Shown here piece after piece: positions 11,783 to 23,190 of a stretch of 64,000 nucleotides of DNA; positions within the stretch are counted from its first letter, which is position 1; each line of letters starts with the position of its first letter. Under the pieces are notes generated by a model. It did not search any database and was not told where the DNA came from. It saw only the letters and a program-made list of their open reading frames with translations. This stretch comes from Ryuthela nishihirai. Lineage: Eukaryota; Arthropoda; Arachnida; Araneae; Heptathelidae. The position numbers and the translations under genes are program-made. Where the stretch lies: positions 24,799,283-24,863,282 of the forward strand of contig JAWZYU010000017.1 in NCBI GenBank assembly GCA_038380435.1, read 5' to 3'.

Positions 11783-11897
11783 CAGTCGCTCAAAAAAGTA
11801 TCCGAATACTATGGTTGATTACAGAATTCAGAAAAAATATCTGGCAACGATTTTTTTAGAAATGAGTGATCTGGCAACCTTCGTGTCACGTGACACG
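11783..11897 (+). mobile_element. Palindromic Tc1-like MITE, half copy
   Basis: The left arm up to the central CACGTGACACG is present after TA (11781-11782); the right arm is missing and SINE-A sequence follows. Confidence 0.8.
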
Positions 11898-12102
11898 CCC
11901 ATTGGTGTCTCCTACTGACCGTGGGCAGGACGTTAATTTATAGAGATGCGGTCACAAACTGAAAAGGGATCCATGACTAAAACTAATAGTGATATTAATA
12001 TTTAGGGTCGGGTAACAATCACTAAGAAACAGGGTTTAGTTCAGGAACAGGGGTAATTAATTACTGCTCTTAATCTTTCTCTGATGACTAAAAAATCAAG
12101 AT

Positions 12103-12483
12103 TGGGTTGTTTTACCTCTCAGCGGTACTTTTTTGCACACCATGGGCTAAATGGTCAGGTTACATTGACCCCGAAGGCTCAGAGAAGGTTGGGGGTGGAG
12201 ACCCACTGGAACAGCTGTTGGGAGACAGATGGTAGCTTCTCGTCAAGGCCATCCAGCGTGTTCTTTAACGTGCACAGGGTATGGCTCTCCCGCACACGGG
12301 GCCACGGCTTAACGTCCCATCCGACGGACGGCGGCCTTTCCAAGCCCATCGGTGTCCCCTACTGACCGTGGGTAGGGCGGGGAGTTATGCGGAGATAAAT
12401 CTCAACGCTGACCCAGCTGGGACTCGAACCTGGGAACTACAGATTACGAGCCTGGCGCGCTACTGACTGAGCCACCCCCGCCC
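12103..12483 (-). mobile_element. SINE-A, full
   Basis: Complete minus-strand copy. The 45 bp beyond its tail (12060-12104) reappear inverted after the copy at 13626-13960. Confidence 0.92.
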
Positions 12484-12499
12484 CTAACGAATAGGCAGA

Positions 12500-12757
12500 T
12501 TGAAATTAGTTTTATGGAGTTAGAAATTGAATTAGATAGACTAGCTTGCAAGAATGATCAGAGGACGAGTGCAGAAATAAATGTGACATTACTACAAAAC
12601 GTTTTGGCACATAAATTCCTCGTTCGTGAGAGCTGCTTTGCCTACCCCCCCCCCTCAGAATGTGGAAGAGATCTCACAATATCGCGGAGCTTCCTTCTGG
12701 CAGTTTTTTGAGCAAAGTGAAGCTACCAAGACGCCACTGTCTAGCAGAGGCTCATTT
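12500..12757 (+). pseudogene. Possible LTR-retrotransposon gag remnant beside the minisatellite
   Basis: A short frame with MELEIELDRLACKNDQ, typical of charged gag helices, precedes sequence that leads into the zinc-knuckle unit. It is frameshifted and has no LTRs in view. Confidence 0.35.
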
Positions 12758-13368
12758 AGCAGACAAGTGCGAAAATGCTTTGAATGGGGATCCTCAGCTC
12801 ATTTAGCAGACAAGTGCGAAAATGCTTTGAATGGGGATCCTCAGCTCACTTAGCAGACAAGTGCGAAAATGCTTTGAATGGGGATCCTCAGCTCATTTAG
12901 CAGACAAGTGCGAAAATGCTTTGAATGGGGATCCTCAGCTCATTTAGCAGACAAGTGCGAAAATGCATTGAATGGGGATCCTCAGCTCATTTAGCAGACA
13001 AGTGCGAAAATGCTTTGAATGGGGATCCTCAGCTCATTTAGCAGACAAGTGCGAAAATGCTTTGAATGGGGATCCTCAGCTCATTTAGCAGACAAGTGCG
13101 AAAATGCATTGAATGGGGATCCTCAGCTCATTTAGCAGACAAGTGCGAAAATGCTTTGAATGGGGATTCTCAGCTCATTTAGCAGACAAGTGCGAAAATG
13201 CTTTGAATGGGGATCCTCAGCTCATTTAGCAGACAAGTGCGAAAATGCATTGAATGGGGATCCTCAGCTCATTTAGCAGACAAGTGCTAAATTGCTTTGA
13301 ATGGGGATCCTCAGCTCATTTAGCAGACAAGTGCGAAAATGCTTTGAATGGGGATCCTCAGCTCATTT
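12758..13368 (+). repeat. 47-bp minisatellite, 13 copies, derived from a gag-like zinc knuckle
   Basis: The 47-bp unit starts AGCAGACAAGTGCGAAAATG and repeats without interruption. Because 47 is not a multiple of 3 the frame rotates. In one frame the unit spells KCFEWGSSAHLADKC, the CX2CX4HX4C knuckle spacing with the second Cys replaced by Trp. Copies differ by a few bases (CTTTG/CATTG; GATCC/GATTC). Confidence 0.9.
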
Positions 13369-13625
13369 CCCCAAGGATTCTCCAAAGCGCGGTCTCAGCA
13401 AGTTCAAATCAGTGAGCCTAAGTAAGAAGTCGCAATTCCTCCATTGTAGCTAAAGTATTCGAGTTGTTCGATGCTGGGAGTGAATTTGAGTCTCAAACCA
13501 AAGGATCGATTTATACAAAATTTACAAGAAGTAATAATTAACTTGGACTTTTTTATAACTTACTTTGCTTCTATATGTTAATTTTTGTCCAGTCATTTAA
13601 TTTTCATTTCTTGATTTTTTTTTGT

Positions 13626-13960
13626 TCCCAGGTTCGAGTCCCAGCTGGGTCAGCGTTGAGATTTATCTCCGCAAAATTCTCCGCCCTGCCCACGGTCAGT
13701 AGCCAACACTGATGGGCTCGGAGAGGCAGCCGTCCGTCGGATGGGATGTTAAACAGTGGCCCCATGTGTGGGAGGGCCATACCCTGTGCACGTTAAAGAA
13801 CACGCTTGATGGCCTTGACAGGAGGCTACCATCTGTCTCCCAACAGCTCTTCCAGTGGGTCTCCACCCCCAACCTTCTCTGAGCCTTCGGGGTCAATGTG
13901 ACCTGACCATTTAGCCCATGGTGTGCAAAAAAGTGCCGCTCAGAGGTAAAACAACCCAAT
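13626..13960 (+). mobile_element. SINE-A, head truncated
   Basis: Starts at GTTCCCAGGTTCGAGTCCC. Shares diagnostic changes (CAGTAGCCAACAC, GAGAGGCAGCCG) with the copy at 15839, defining a subfamily. Confidence 0.9.
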
Positions 13961-14094
13961 CTTGATTTTTTTTTAGTCATCAGAGAAGGAGTAAGAGCAG
14001 TATGTACCATCTGACCCTTCTTTGTACGGAAATAAATTATTATTATTATTAAAGACAATCCAACTCAAACTGCTATCAGTTCCTTTGCGTGTCA

Positions 14095-14310
14095 TCAGTG
14101 TTATATATTGCCTTGTGAAAATATTAGAGAATTTCTGTCACGTAAATGGGAATCGAACTCTGAAGCTTTATGACTTCTAAAATGTGGATTCAGTGGAAAA
14201 ATGGGGCTGAGGATAACTTAAAGATCACAATCAAATCTCGATTTTCAAAAAATATTCGCTCAATATTTAAATAGTTACGGAAGCTTCAATGTTTAATAAT
14301 ATATTGAAGC
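14095..14310 (+). repeat. Fragment of the repeat family of 52335-52870
   Basis: Shared order of blocks includes ATATTAGAGAATTTC, the CTTCTAAAAT block, GAGGATAACTT-like and AATATTCGCTCA-like segments, all diverged. No right terminus is seen. Confidence 0.45.
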
Positions 14311-14354
14311 GAAATGTGCACGCACAACAATGGGTGATTTTTTGTTACGCGGTA

Positions 14355-14569
14355 CAGTCGCTCAAAAAAGTATCAGAACCCTACGGTTGATTACAGAATT
14401 CAGAAAAAATATCTGGCAACGATTTTTTTAGAAATCAGCGATCTGGCAACCTTTGTGTCACGTGACACGAAAGTTGCCAGATCACTAATTTCTAAAAAAA
14501 ATCGTTGCCAGATACTTTTTCTGAATTCTGTTATTAACCATAGGGTTCTGATACTTTTTTGAGCGACTG
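14355..14569 (+). mobile_element. Palindromic Tc1-like MITE, full copy
   Basis: CAGTCGCTCAAAAAAGTATC reads inward from both ends, with TA at 14353-14354 and 14570-14571. The element is an almost perfect 215-bp palindrome centred on CACGTGACACG. Nothing is encoded. Confidence 0.85.
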
Positions 14570-15025
14570 TACTCTACTGAATATTGACGAAATTGGGCAA
14601 ATTAATTTTAAGCCATATTCGTTTTATCGATAAAGGTAATGACAACAGTTGTCGCAAGTGCAGGAGGAATGGATTGAGGATGTCTGGACTATGAGTGTCT
14701 TCCCACCATAGGAATGTGGGATGAAAATTCAATATTAAAAATAGAATGAAGAGATGAAGTTATTAAACCATATTTAAAATCATTGAACTATGTCTATAGA
14801 AGCTTTGAAAACTTGTATCATCTGAATTAATAGGATTACCCATGATCCCAGTTCGTCTGGACTCCTTCCCCCTCTCTCGAGATTTATGCTCTGGACATCC
14901 TCCCTGTCTCCCCCCCCCCACTTCCTTAATATATCACTGCTTTATCTCATATGCTATTATCTAAATAATGTCAACTTCATATATCACTGCTATCATCTAA
15001 GCATCTTCTGCAAGAGTTACATCAG

Positions 15026-15270
15026 GGGGGGGGGGGATTCAGTCGGTAACGCGCCTTGCTCGCAATTTACAGTTCCCAGGTCCGAGTCCTACCTGTGTCA
15101 GAACTGAGATTTATCTTCCCCAAACTATTCCGCCGTAAGAAAGGAAACATCGACGGGGAAACACCGCCGTCCGTCGGATAGGATGTTAAGCCATTCCTCC
15201 GTGAACGGGAGAGCCGTACACATTAAAGAACACGCTGGATGGTCTTGACTTGAGGTTTTCATCTGTATCG
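15026..15270 (+). mobile_element. SINE-A, old, tail missing
   Basis: Head (ATTCAGTCGGTAACGCGCC) and core with many substitutions. Confidence 0.75.
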
Positions 15271-15838
15271 TGACACGTGTCCAATAGATTGGATCAATGT
15301 CTACAAAGAAATTCCTAACGCAAGAGTCACTAACTATTTAATTTCTCAATCGTATTTTCAACACAAGAGACTTAAAATTGCACTCTCATCTGCTAAAGAG
15401 CAGAGAGATTTCTGATTTCTTAAATGGGAAAATATCCATTAATACACAATTAATTGCAGAGACGAATATTTTCTACTTTCGAACAACTGAAACTTTATAC
15501 ATATGTGGGGGTGTATTTTTAGATGCAGCGCCTGCTCACGATTTAAACGCATTTAATTAATGATTTTTATAACAAAGCTGTCACTGTTTTTCCACGTTTT
15601 TTCAATTTATTTTTTTTTTGGAATAACGTTGTTTGTGCTCAGGAATTTTAAAAGAAAATGAAATCCTCTGAAACTTCATCGCTCTTCTACCTTGAGAAAA
15701 AGGGAAACGTAAAACCTGAACTTTAACCCTCTGTCTGGCCCCAACAGCTGTGAATAGACGAGGAGGCATCTTCACTGACTCAGTCATCCGACACAGATGA
15801 CCTCCCTAAAAATGTCAATCCCGCTTCCCTTCAATACC

Positions 15839-16229
15839 TCGGGGCGGGGGTGGCTCAGTCGGTAGCGTGCCAGGCTCGTAATCTGTAGTTCCCAGGTTCG
15901 AGTCCCAGTTGGGTCAGCGTTGAGATTTATCTCCGCAAAAATTCCCCGCCCTGCCCACGGTCAGTAGCCAACACCGATGGGCTCGGAGAGGCAGCCGTCC
16001 GTCGGATGGGATGTTAAGCAGTGGCCCCGTGTGCGGGAGAGCCATACCCTGTGCACGTTAAAGAACACGCTGGATGGCCTTGACGGGATGCTACCACCTG
16101 TCTCCCAACAGCTGTTCCAGTGGGTCCCCTCCCCCAACCTTCTCTGAGCCTTCGGGGTCCATGTGACCTGGCCATTTAGCACATGGTGTGCAAAAAAGTG
16201 CCGCTTAGAGGTAAAACAACCCAACCCAA
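15839..16229 (+). mobile_element. SINE-A, full, 13-bp target duplication
   Basis: Flanked by TCCCTTCAATACC at 15826-15838 and 16230-16242; intact A and B boxes. Confidence 0.95.
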
Positions 16230-16948
16230 TCCCTTCAATACCGCCATAATCAGATGCAGCAAGCCATCGGAGACAGCTATAATATTTTTTGCTGTACATA
16301 GACTCTATTTCTTCTTCTTTAGCGATACTTTATGTCTATTATTGAAAAAATAAATACTGCAGAATGAAAAATAAAACAATGGAGGAGATGGGGGTATATA
16401 TGACTGCATTTCCCCCTTTTCCCTTCCTACCATTTCCTTTATTTCCTATAGAAAAATTTTATTTCTTTCATTTTGTTTCGATTTAAGCGGCCATTTTTGA
16501 AGAACGTAAACCCCCCCCCCCCTTCGAAAATCGAGAGCTGACTGTATTCCTTTTACCTTAAGGAAATAACTATTCCAGTATTTGTTATTCTCTCTTATTT
16601 GATTAATCAGCAGCGCATTTTCGAACACTAGGGATTTTTAAATCTCCGCAACAATTTCTAACTGAATTTTCTTTTTCAAAATTTATTCCATTGCGTTCTT
16701 GTTAATTGCGTTTTTCATCTTTTCGTCAGAAAAGTCTGCTTCGTTTCTTAATTGAGTTTTATTTTCAATTCTTCGTCTGTGTTCTCCCCCCACCCCCCTC
16801 ACTCCCACACCGGTATGCGCCTTTTTTGATTTCTTCTTCAATCTTTCGTTTCAAATACGAGATTTTAATTTATCGCCTTTTCTGTTCGTTACGATTGCAC
16901 ATCGAAGATAATGGATCATTTTGTTCCTTGAGAGGAGTCGCAACCAGA

Positions 16949-17333
16949 TTGGATTGTTTTACCTCTGAGCGGCACTTTTTTGCACACCATGGGCTAAATG
17001 GCCAGACTACAAGGACCCCGAAGGCTCAGAGAAGGTTGGGGGAGGGGACCCACTGGAACAGCTGTTGGGAGACAGATGGTAGCCTCCCGTCAAGACCATC
17101 CAGCGTGTTCTTTAACGTGCACAGGGTATGGCTCTCCCGCACACGGGGCCACGGCTTAACGTCCCATCCGAAGGACGGTGGTCTTTTCAAGCCCATCGGT
17201 GTCCCCTACTGACCGTGGGTAGGGCGAGGAAATTTTGCGGAGATAAATCTCAACGCTGACCCAGCTGGAACTCGAACCTGGGAACTACAGATTGCGAGCC
17301 TGGCGCGCTACCGACTGAGCCACCCTCGCCCCA
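16949..17333 (-). mobile_element. SINE-A, full, 14-bp target duplication
   Basis: Flanked by GAGTCGCAACCAGA at 16935-16948 and 17334-17347. Confidence 0.95.
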
Positions 17334-17463
17334 GAGTCGCAACCAGAAAATGTTTTACTCAACACGACTACGCATGACTCGGCAAGGGTGATAAGAAGGA
17401 CAGTTGTCCTTCCCTGGAGAAAACGATAAAATAATTAATTTGTATTAAATACTATCAGGAGTG

Positions 17464-17560
17464 CAGTCGCTCAAAAAAATATCCGAACACTATGGTTGAT
17501 TACAGAATTCAGAAAAATTATCTGACAACGATTTTTTTAGAAATTAGTGATATGGCAATT
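17464..17560 (+). mobile_element. Palindromic Tc1-like MITE, left-arm fragment
   Basis: CAGTCGCTCAAAAAAATATC through GATATGGCAA matches the left arm of the family. Confidence 0.75.
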
Positions 17561-17837
17561 AGAGCAAAAACCAGCATGAAAGCTTCAACGAAAATTGACT
17601 ATTTATGGAATTCTTTAGACTCGTCGTGTAAGTGAATCGTCGTAGATCGAAGAGTCGTCAATCGCGACCCAACTTGTTCGGCATCGGGCTCATATCTTCC
17701 AATATTTTGATCAAACATTTTTAGGTGCATAACTGAACGATTTTGCCAATTTCTTAAAAATTCCTTTAAAACATATTTTCCCCGAATTTGTTACTCATTA
17801 GAAATGTATGCTTTTAAGTAAAGAGGTTTTCCTGCCC

Positions 17838-18215
17838 TAGGGTGGGGTGGCGTGTCCAGTTGGTAGCGCGCCAGGCTCGTAATCTGTAGTTCCCATGTTC
17901 GATTCCCACCTGGGTCAGCGTTGAGATTTATTTTCGCAAAACCCTCCACCCGCTCTCGGTCAGTAGAGGACACCAATGAGCTTGAAAAGGCCGCCGTCCG
18001 TCGGATGGGACTTTAAGGCGTGGCTATGGGATTGAGAGCCGTACCCTGTGGATATTAAAGAACATACTGGATGGCCTTGAAGGGAGGCTACCATCTGTCT
18101 CCTAATAACTGTCTAGTGGATCCCTTTCCCCAAACTTTCTATGAGCCCTCGGGGTCCTTGTGACCTGGCCATGTAGCCCATGGTGTGCAAAAAAAAAAGG
18201 TAAAACAACCCAACT
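17838..18215 (+). mobile_element. SINE-A, diverged
   Basis: Head reads GTGTCCAGTTGGTAGCGCGC; the tail has an A8 run in place of GCCGCTCAG. Confidence 0.85.
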
Positions 18216-18399
18216 TTTCCTTAGGCTTTTTAGTAATAAAGTTTGTTTTCCTAGTGGCAATCTTCTTGGGTTGGAGGGTCTGATTTCAAGTTTTGCTAAT
18301 AAGATAAAAAAAAATGATAAACAGTAACTACGTTTTCTTTTCCTTTCTGAGAGAGCATATTTTTTTCTGTCACTAATAATATTGTTTTCAGAAACTTAC

Positions 18400-18509
18400 C
18401 TAGGAGATCAGCTACGTATCGTTCAAGGAATTTGTGCCAAACAGATGAAATGGCAGTGGGCCTATTAATTCGCACAGTTGAATTTAGTTGCTCTTCCGTA
18501 ACTTGGGTT
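18400..18509 (-). CDS. Orphan internal coding exon, unknown protein
   Basis: A 110-nt exon is bounded by acceptor TCTCTATTTAG|AA and an excellent donor CCTAG|GTAAGTTTC. Entered in phase 2 it gives 36 codons with no stop: TQVTEEQLNSTVRINRPTAI then SSVWHKFLERYVADLL, leaving in phase 1. One other frame stops. The mix of charged and aromatic residues (VWHKFLERYV) reads like a folded-domain segment. I do not recognise the family. No partner exon was found nearby: a SINE-A lies on each side (17838-18215 and 18780-19162) and no matching splice pair was seen in 15-22 kb. It belongs to a gene other than EFLamide or to a later part of a long-intron gene on the same strand. It could also be a transposon-derived exon. 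Confidence 0.45.
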
Positions 18510-18779
18510 CTAAATAGAGAATTTGAATTAGGAATGTTTCTGTAGTTTTGCTTCAGCTAATAAAAATAATGCGTCACGAGGTCAGTTTTGTTGTTCTTGT
18601 ATTTACCCACGTGATTTTCTTTCATTCCAAATTTAAAAATATTTTTCTAGTGAAATGGAAGATATAAAAACAGAGCTTAAAGGATGCATATGTTTAGGAA
18701 TTCGAGAGAAATTCTCTCTACGTTTAAGCATTCGTAAGGTTACTAATGAAACATTCCTATTTTAACCACCCAACTGGGA

Positions 18780-19162
18780 TTTAGGTTACCTCTGAGCGGC
18801 ACTTTTTTGCACACCATGGGCTAAATGGCCAGGTCACAAGAACCCCGAAGGCTCAGAGAAGGTTGGGGGAGGGGACCCACTGGAACAGCTGTTAGGAGAC
18901 AGATGGTAGCCTCCCGTCATGGCCATCTAGTGTGTTCTTTAACGTGTACAGGGTATGGCTCTCCCGCACACGGGTGCCACGGCTGAACGTCCCATCCGAC
19001 GGACGGAGTCCTTTCCAAGACTATCGGTGTCCCCTACTGACTGCGGGCAGGGCGGGGAGTTTTGCGGACATAAACCCCAACGCTGACCCAGCTGGGACTC
19101 GAACCTGGGAACTGCAGATTACGAGCCTGGCTCGCTACCGACTGAGCCACCCCCGCCCCACC
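18780..19162 (-). mobile_element. SINE-A, full, 14-bp target duplication
   Basis: Flanked by CCACCCAACTGGGA at 18766-18779 and 19163-19176. Confidence 0.94.
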
Positions 19163-19179
19163 CCACCCAACTGGGAAGT

Positions 19180-19252
19180 AAGAAACATTCATAGACTCCA
19201 TCCGGGGCTCGAACCCAAGAGGCACTAACCACTCAGCCACCTTGCTGTTAGA
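19180..19252 (-). mobile_element. tRNA-like SINE head remnant (SINE-B type)
   Basis: Minus strand GGTGGCTGAGTGGTTAGTGC and GGGTTCGAGCCCCGG; the body is not present. Confidence 0.6.
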
Positions 19253-19566
19253 GCCATTCAATAGAAACGACAATATTAAATATGCACATTCAAAAAATAT
19301 TATTCCACCAATATTTAATAAAATTTGCTGTTTGGGATGAAAAGTTTGACTTTTATTGTACGAAAAATAATTATATGTCTTTTAAACTATAAGAAAATAT
19401 CTCGTTAAAAAATTCCTAATAGCGAAATATCATTGACATTGGTGTCCCTGAAAAAATTAGTCAGGAGAGTGGGTTAGGGATATTCACGTGAGCGCATTGT
19501 TAAATTTCTGTTACTTCACCCATCCCATTGTTAAAAACAAATAATTTCGTTTTGAGAAGTATTATG

Positions 19567-19606
19567 TGGTCGTTCAAATAAATATCCGAACACTATGTTA
19601 ATCGTA
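19567..19606 (+). mobile_element. Palindromic Tc1-like MITE, short remnant
   Basis: GGTCGTTCAAATAAATATCC then GAACACTATG is a diverged terminal piece. Confidence 0.5.
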
Positions 19607-19692
19607 ATGATAATGTTTAACAAGAAATGAAGTTAAAATTATACAATGCAATGGCTCCTCATTCCATCAGATGAAAATCTACTACACGAGTT

Positions 19693-20074
19693 GGGGGTGG
19701 CTCAGTCGGTCGCGCGTCAAGTTCGTAATCTGCTGTTCCCAGGTTAGTCCCAGCTGAGTCAGTCGTTGAGATTTATCTCCGCAAAACTCCCCACCCTGCC
19801 CACGGTCAGTAGGGGACACCGATGGGCTTGGAAAGGCCGCTATCCGTCGGATAGGACGTTAAGCCGTGACCCCCGTGTGCGGGAGAGTCATACCGTGTTC
19901 ACGTTAAAGAACACGCTGGATGGCCTTGACGGGAGGTTACCATCTGTCTCCCAACAGCTGTTCCAGTGGGTCCCCTCCTCCAACCTTCTCTGAGCCTTGG
20001 GGGTCCTTGTGACCTGGCCATTTAGCCCATTGTGTGCAAAAAAATGCCTCTCAGAGGTAAAACAACCCAACCCA
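19693..20074 (+). mobile_element. SINE-A, full, 12-bp target duplication
   Basis: Flanked by ACTACACGAGTT at 19681-19692 and 20075-20086. Confidence 0.94.
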
Positions 20075-20128
20075 ACTACACGAGTTTATTTTTTACACCC
20101 ACTTATTTTTAATTGCATATAGCGAGAT

Positions 20129-20336
20129 TCGCCGTCCCGTGGCCGAGTGGTTAGCACGCTTGGCTACTGATCTACGGGACCTGGGTTCGAGCCCTGGGTA
20201 AGGCATGGATGTGTGTGCTGTTTTTCTGCTGAGGTCTCGCCATCCTCACAGACCTTCTACTATGGCGTATTAAACTGACAGGCTCCTGTAAGACCTCTGT
20301 GGCAAGCAGCTGCTTGAGGGGGTATTTATTTTATTT
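20129..20336 (+). mobile_element. SINE-B, full, 11-bp target duplication
   Basis: Flanked by TATAGCGAGAT at 20118-20128 and 20337-20347; head CCCGTGGCCGAGTGGTTAGC. Confidence 0.94.
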
Positions 20337-21047
20337 TATAGCGAGATCATTTGTTAATCATTTCTCTCCCCACGCGCCCATACGGGAACATTAAAACTAT
20401 TTCTATTCAATATAAAACTGCGAAATAAAGTACATTTCCAAATACTTCTTTCCCCATATGAAAACTTGTGTTTGCATTTAATAAAGAATTTTTTCATTTT
20501 AATTTTATTTTATATTATTTTTACTTATTTTTTCTCGTGAAGGATGTATCTGGATCCATATAACAATGACATAATGATATAGACTCGAGGTTCCCAACAG
20601 AGGCAGTGAGTTTTCCGGTAGAAGTACTTTAAATGGAATATCGAAGAGTTCTTTAATTATTATGTGTTATATTACGACAGACAATCTTAGAAATCCATGA
20701 AAAACAGACTCGGATCTGTGAAATTCATAGAAAGAATTCATGAAATTCAAAGACATAAAAATCCCTTTACGAAATTTCAAACTCATTGCTTTGAAATCCA
20801 AAAGAGTTTTCTTTGTATAATTTTATTTTAGCGCCATAGTGTATGTACGACACTAAAAATTGATTTAAACAACAACTATTAAATTTTAACCTTTCCTGTC
20901 CCGTGGAATAATTTAGTAAATAATAATAATAATCTTTCTTCATATTCATGTTAGTTATACAAAAGTTTAAACAAATGACCGCAAAGCATCTGCTTATCTG
21001 CAGGAGAGAAGAAGAATAACGTTACATGAAAATTGGTAAGATATATA

Positions 21048-21120
21048 CTGCTCACAAAAAATAGGGGATATATTATCGCTTCATATTTATTTTGAAATAT
21101 CCCCTAATTTTTGTGAGCAG
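21048..21120 (+). mobile_element. 73-bp hairpin MITE
   Basis: CTGCTCACAAAAAATAGGGG at the left is mirrored by CCCCTAATTTTTGTGAGCAG at the right. The left flank is TA; the right flank is TC. Probably a mariner-type internal-deletion product. Confidence 0.65.
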
Positions 21121-21256
21121 TCTAGTTTAAAACAATGTCATCGAATTATGTGAATTTCAGTGGAAGCTCCATTGTGGTGGTTCAAATTTTTATATTGGAT
21201 TTAGTGCTTAGAAGATAATTTTTAGTCTTATTTTTGATTTCTTCAAAATTGTTTAA

Positions 21257-21711
21257 TTAAATAATTTCCCTTGCCAATTGAATGAACACGTAAGGTACTG
21301 TATATGCCCTTGTACATTTCCCGTAATTGTTTAATATTTTTGGAAATTTGAAATAATTTTTGGATTGCAACCTTGTGTTTTTACCATGAAAGATTTTAGA
21401 TTTAAATTGATTATCAAAAAATATTTTAAAGTGATGCTGTATTTGTAAAGGTTGTGAAAAGAGAGTATGCCTAGACAATTTAGTCTTTCTTCGCTATGAT
21501 AAAATGAATTCCTTAAGTTGTATGGGATTATATTTTTAGCAATGGATGATTGAATAGTTTCTATTTTCTTTATATTTGTGAGGTTAGTTGAGCCGTATAT
21601 TGTCAAACCATAAGTCAATATAGATTCACAGATAGCTTTGTAAACCAAAATACATGTATGTGTGCTTGCAACAAATTGTAGTTTGTAAAGTTTAGACGCA
21701 CATAGACGCAA
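21257..21711 (-). pseudogene. LINE reverse transcriptase 3' fragment, one frameshift
   Basis: The translation shows the thumb/C-terminal signature of another non-LTR RT: VYKAICESILTYGLTIYGST, IKKIETIQSSIAKNI, then, in a second frame near 21470, FKFPKILNNYGKCTRAYTVP and a final QLAREII. It differs from the LINE at 40-43 kb, so it is a second family. No EN or catalytic domain remains. Confidence 0.65.
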
Positions 21712-22326
21712 TTTCCCTGCTAACTTTTGAATATGTTTTGAAATATGTAAACCCTACTCAGGTCTTATTCTCAGATTCGGGAGAGGGGTGGGGCACCCCC
21801 CCTCCCCCGAAACTAAATTCTGGATACGTGTCTGGAATTCTGAATGAATCGGAACGCCGTATCGGTATAACCTCCCCCCCCCTTTTCGTGGTCTTTAACA
21901 ATTTCCTTAAAAATATATGTAATACATAGAGATTTAATTTCTGTCCCCCCCCCCCCTCTCCATTCCGGTGACTAGCATTCTGAAAAGAGAGAGAAGGCTA
22001 CTTTGCCCTCCTTCTTAGATTGTGCCTGATGGATATATTGTATTATCAAGATAATCGTAAATTTGCATGTACGGTAAATATTGTTTCATCTAGCTATATA
22101 CGCAAATACAAAATTAGATTGAAGCGGACTAAAATAGTTTGGGAACAACTGCTTTAGATATTATTAGATGAACAAATTAATTTGGGAACAAAGAGTAAAT
22201 TGATTGAATCCCAACTGTGGAGTGCAGGTTCAATTTGTAGTTGAGCTTCCAGCGCACACACGTGAACACCGAAGTAAAGAAGAAAAAAACGATGCCTGGT
22301 TATGGAAGAATCAGTGAGTGAAATGT

Positions 22327-22392
22327 TTTATTGATACCGTGAATGTACATCGTGGGAGACGCTCACATTGCATACAAGAGATGCCCTTTATT
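22327..22392 (-). promoter_or_regulatory. Polyadenylation signals of the SEFLGGPamide 3' UTR
   Basis: Two AATAAA hexamers on the minus strand (22387-22392 and 22327-22332) lie about 220 and 280 nt after the stop codon at 22610. They would end a short 3' UTR and support this exon being terminal. Confidence 0.5.
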
Positions 22393-22609
22393 TTTGTCTA
22401 AATGAGGTGTGGAATCAGAAAGGACACAAGAAAAGATTCTAATTGCGGAGTGGCAGACTTTGTACAAGGTGGAGGAAGGGCTGGCCATGTCCACGACTGA
22501 CAGATCCACCACCACAGATCCAGGGGGCAGCACAGCCTACATCTATGAAGACATCTATCTCTCCGATTCCCAACGGAAGAAGAACAACAATTCTAAAGAT
22601 CTTTCATCT

Positions 22610-22983
22610 CTATCTGTTGCCACTTGCGTAGGATGGATTAGCGAGGAAGTCGTAATAGACGGATCTTTTGCCAGGACCTCCAAGAAACTCAGACAATCTT
22701 TTGCTGGTTTCCAAGTTGGACACGTCGAACCTGGGATCGCTGAATCGCTTGCCGGGTCCTCCGAGAAATTCAGAGACGCGTTTGCCAGGTCCTCCCAGAA
22801 ACTCGGAGACGCGTTTGCCTGGTCCACCTAAGAATTCGGAGAGCCTCTTGCCTGGTCCGCCGAGAAATTCTGACAGTCTCTTGCCGGGCCCGCCGAGGAA
22901 CTCCGAGACGCGTTTGTCGGGATAGAGGGAAGAAGGGTGCGTCGATTCGACGGGCCAGCCTGGAGGATAGGCGCCCTCTGGAT
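22610..22983 (-). CDS. EFLa: SEFLGGPamide hormone exon, six peptide copies, terminal
   Basis: This terminal exon encodes a second TRH-type peptide array. The acceptor CTCTTTCAG|AT at 22983 is strong and enters in phase 1, exactly as the EFLamide exon does. The frame runs 123 residues: a propeptide (PEGAYPPGWPVEST...) ending DKR, five tandem [V/L]SEFLGGPGKR copies (order V, L, L, V, V), a 16-residue spacer FSDPRFDVSNLETSKR, a sixth copy LSEFLGGPGKR, then SVYYDFLANPSYASGNR and TAG at 22610-22612. Each copy should mature to VSEFLGGP-amide or LSEFLGGP-amide; the Pro-amide end recalls TRH. Spliced directly to the leader exon it gives 162 residues with no frame break. Seen: repeats, dibasic sites, acceptor, stop. 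Inferred: one gene with the EFLamide exon and alternative use of terminal exons. The alternative is a tandem paralogue with its own, unseen leader. Confidence 0.9.
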
Positions 22984-23190
22984 CTGAAAGAGAAAATTAA
23001 TTTAATGAATAAACAGGAACTGTTAATGCATTCACACCCAGGCTGTTTTTATTTATTATTAAATTTATAGGTAGGATTATGAGAATTAGTTGATGAAAAC
23101 ATGTTCAAATCGTAAACGTGAAATTTAACAGAACAAATTTTCATGTGTGAAACAAAAAAATTTCCATTTGAAGTAGGACTTTAAGATGTA

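Noticed and set aside
12758..13368. CRISPR-like regular repeat
   Set aside because: No spacers; units are directly joined and this is a eukaryotic minisatellite.
22409..22925. Plus-strand ORFs of 140 and 85 codons with RLPGPPRNSET repeats
   Set aside because: Antisense shadow of the SEFLGGPamide array; the minus strand has the splice site, dibasic sites and stop.
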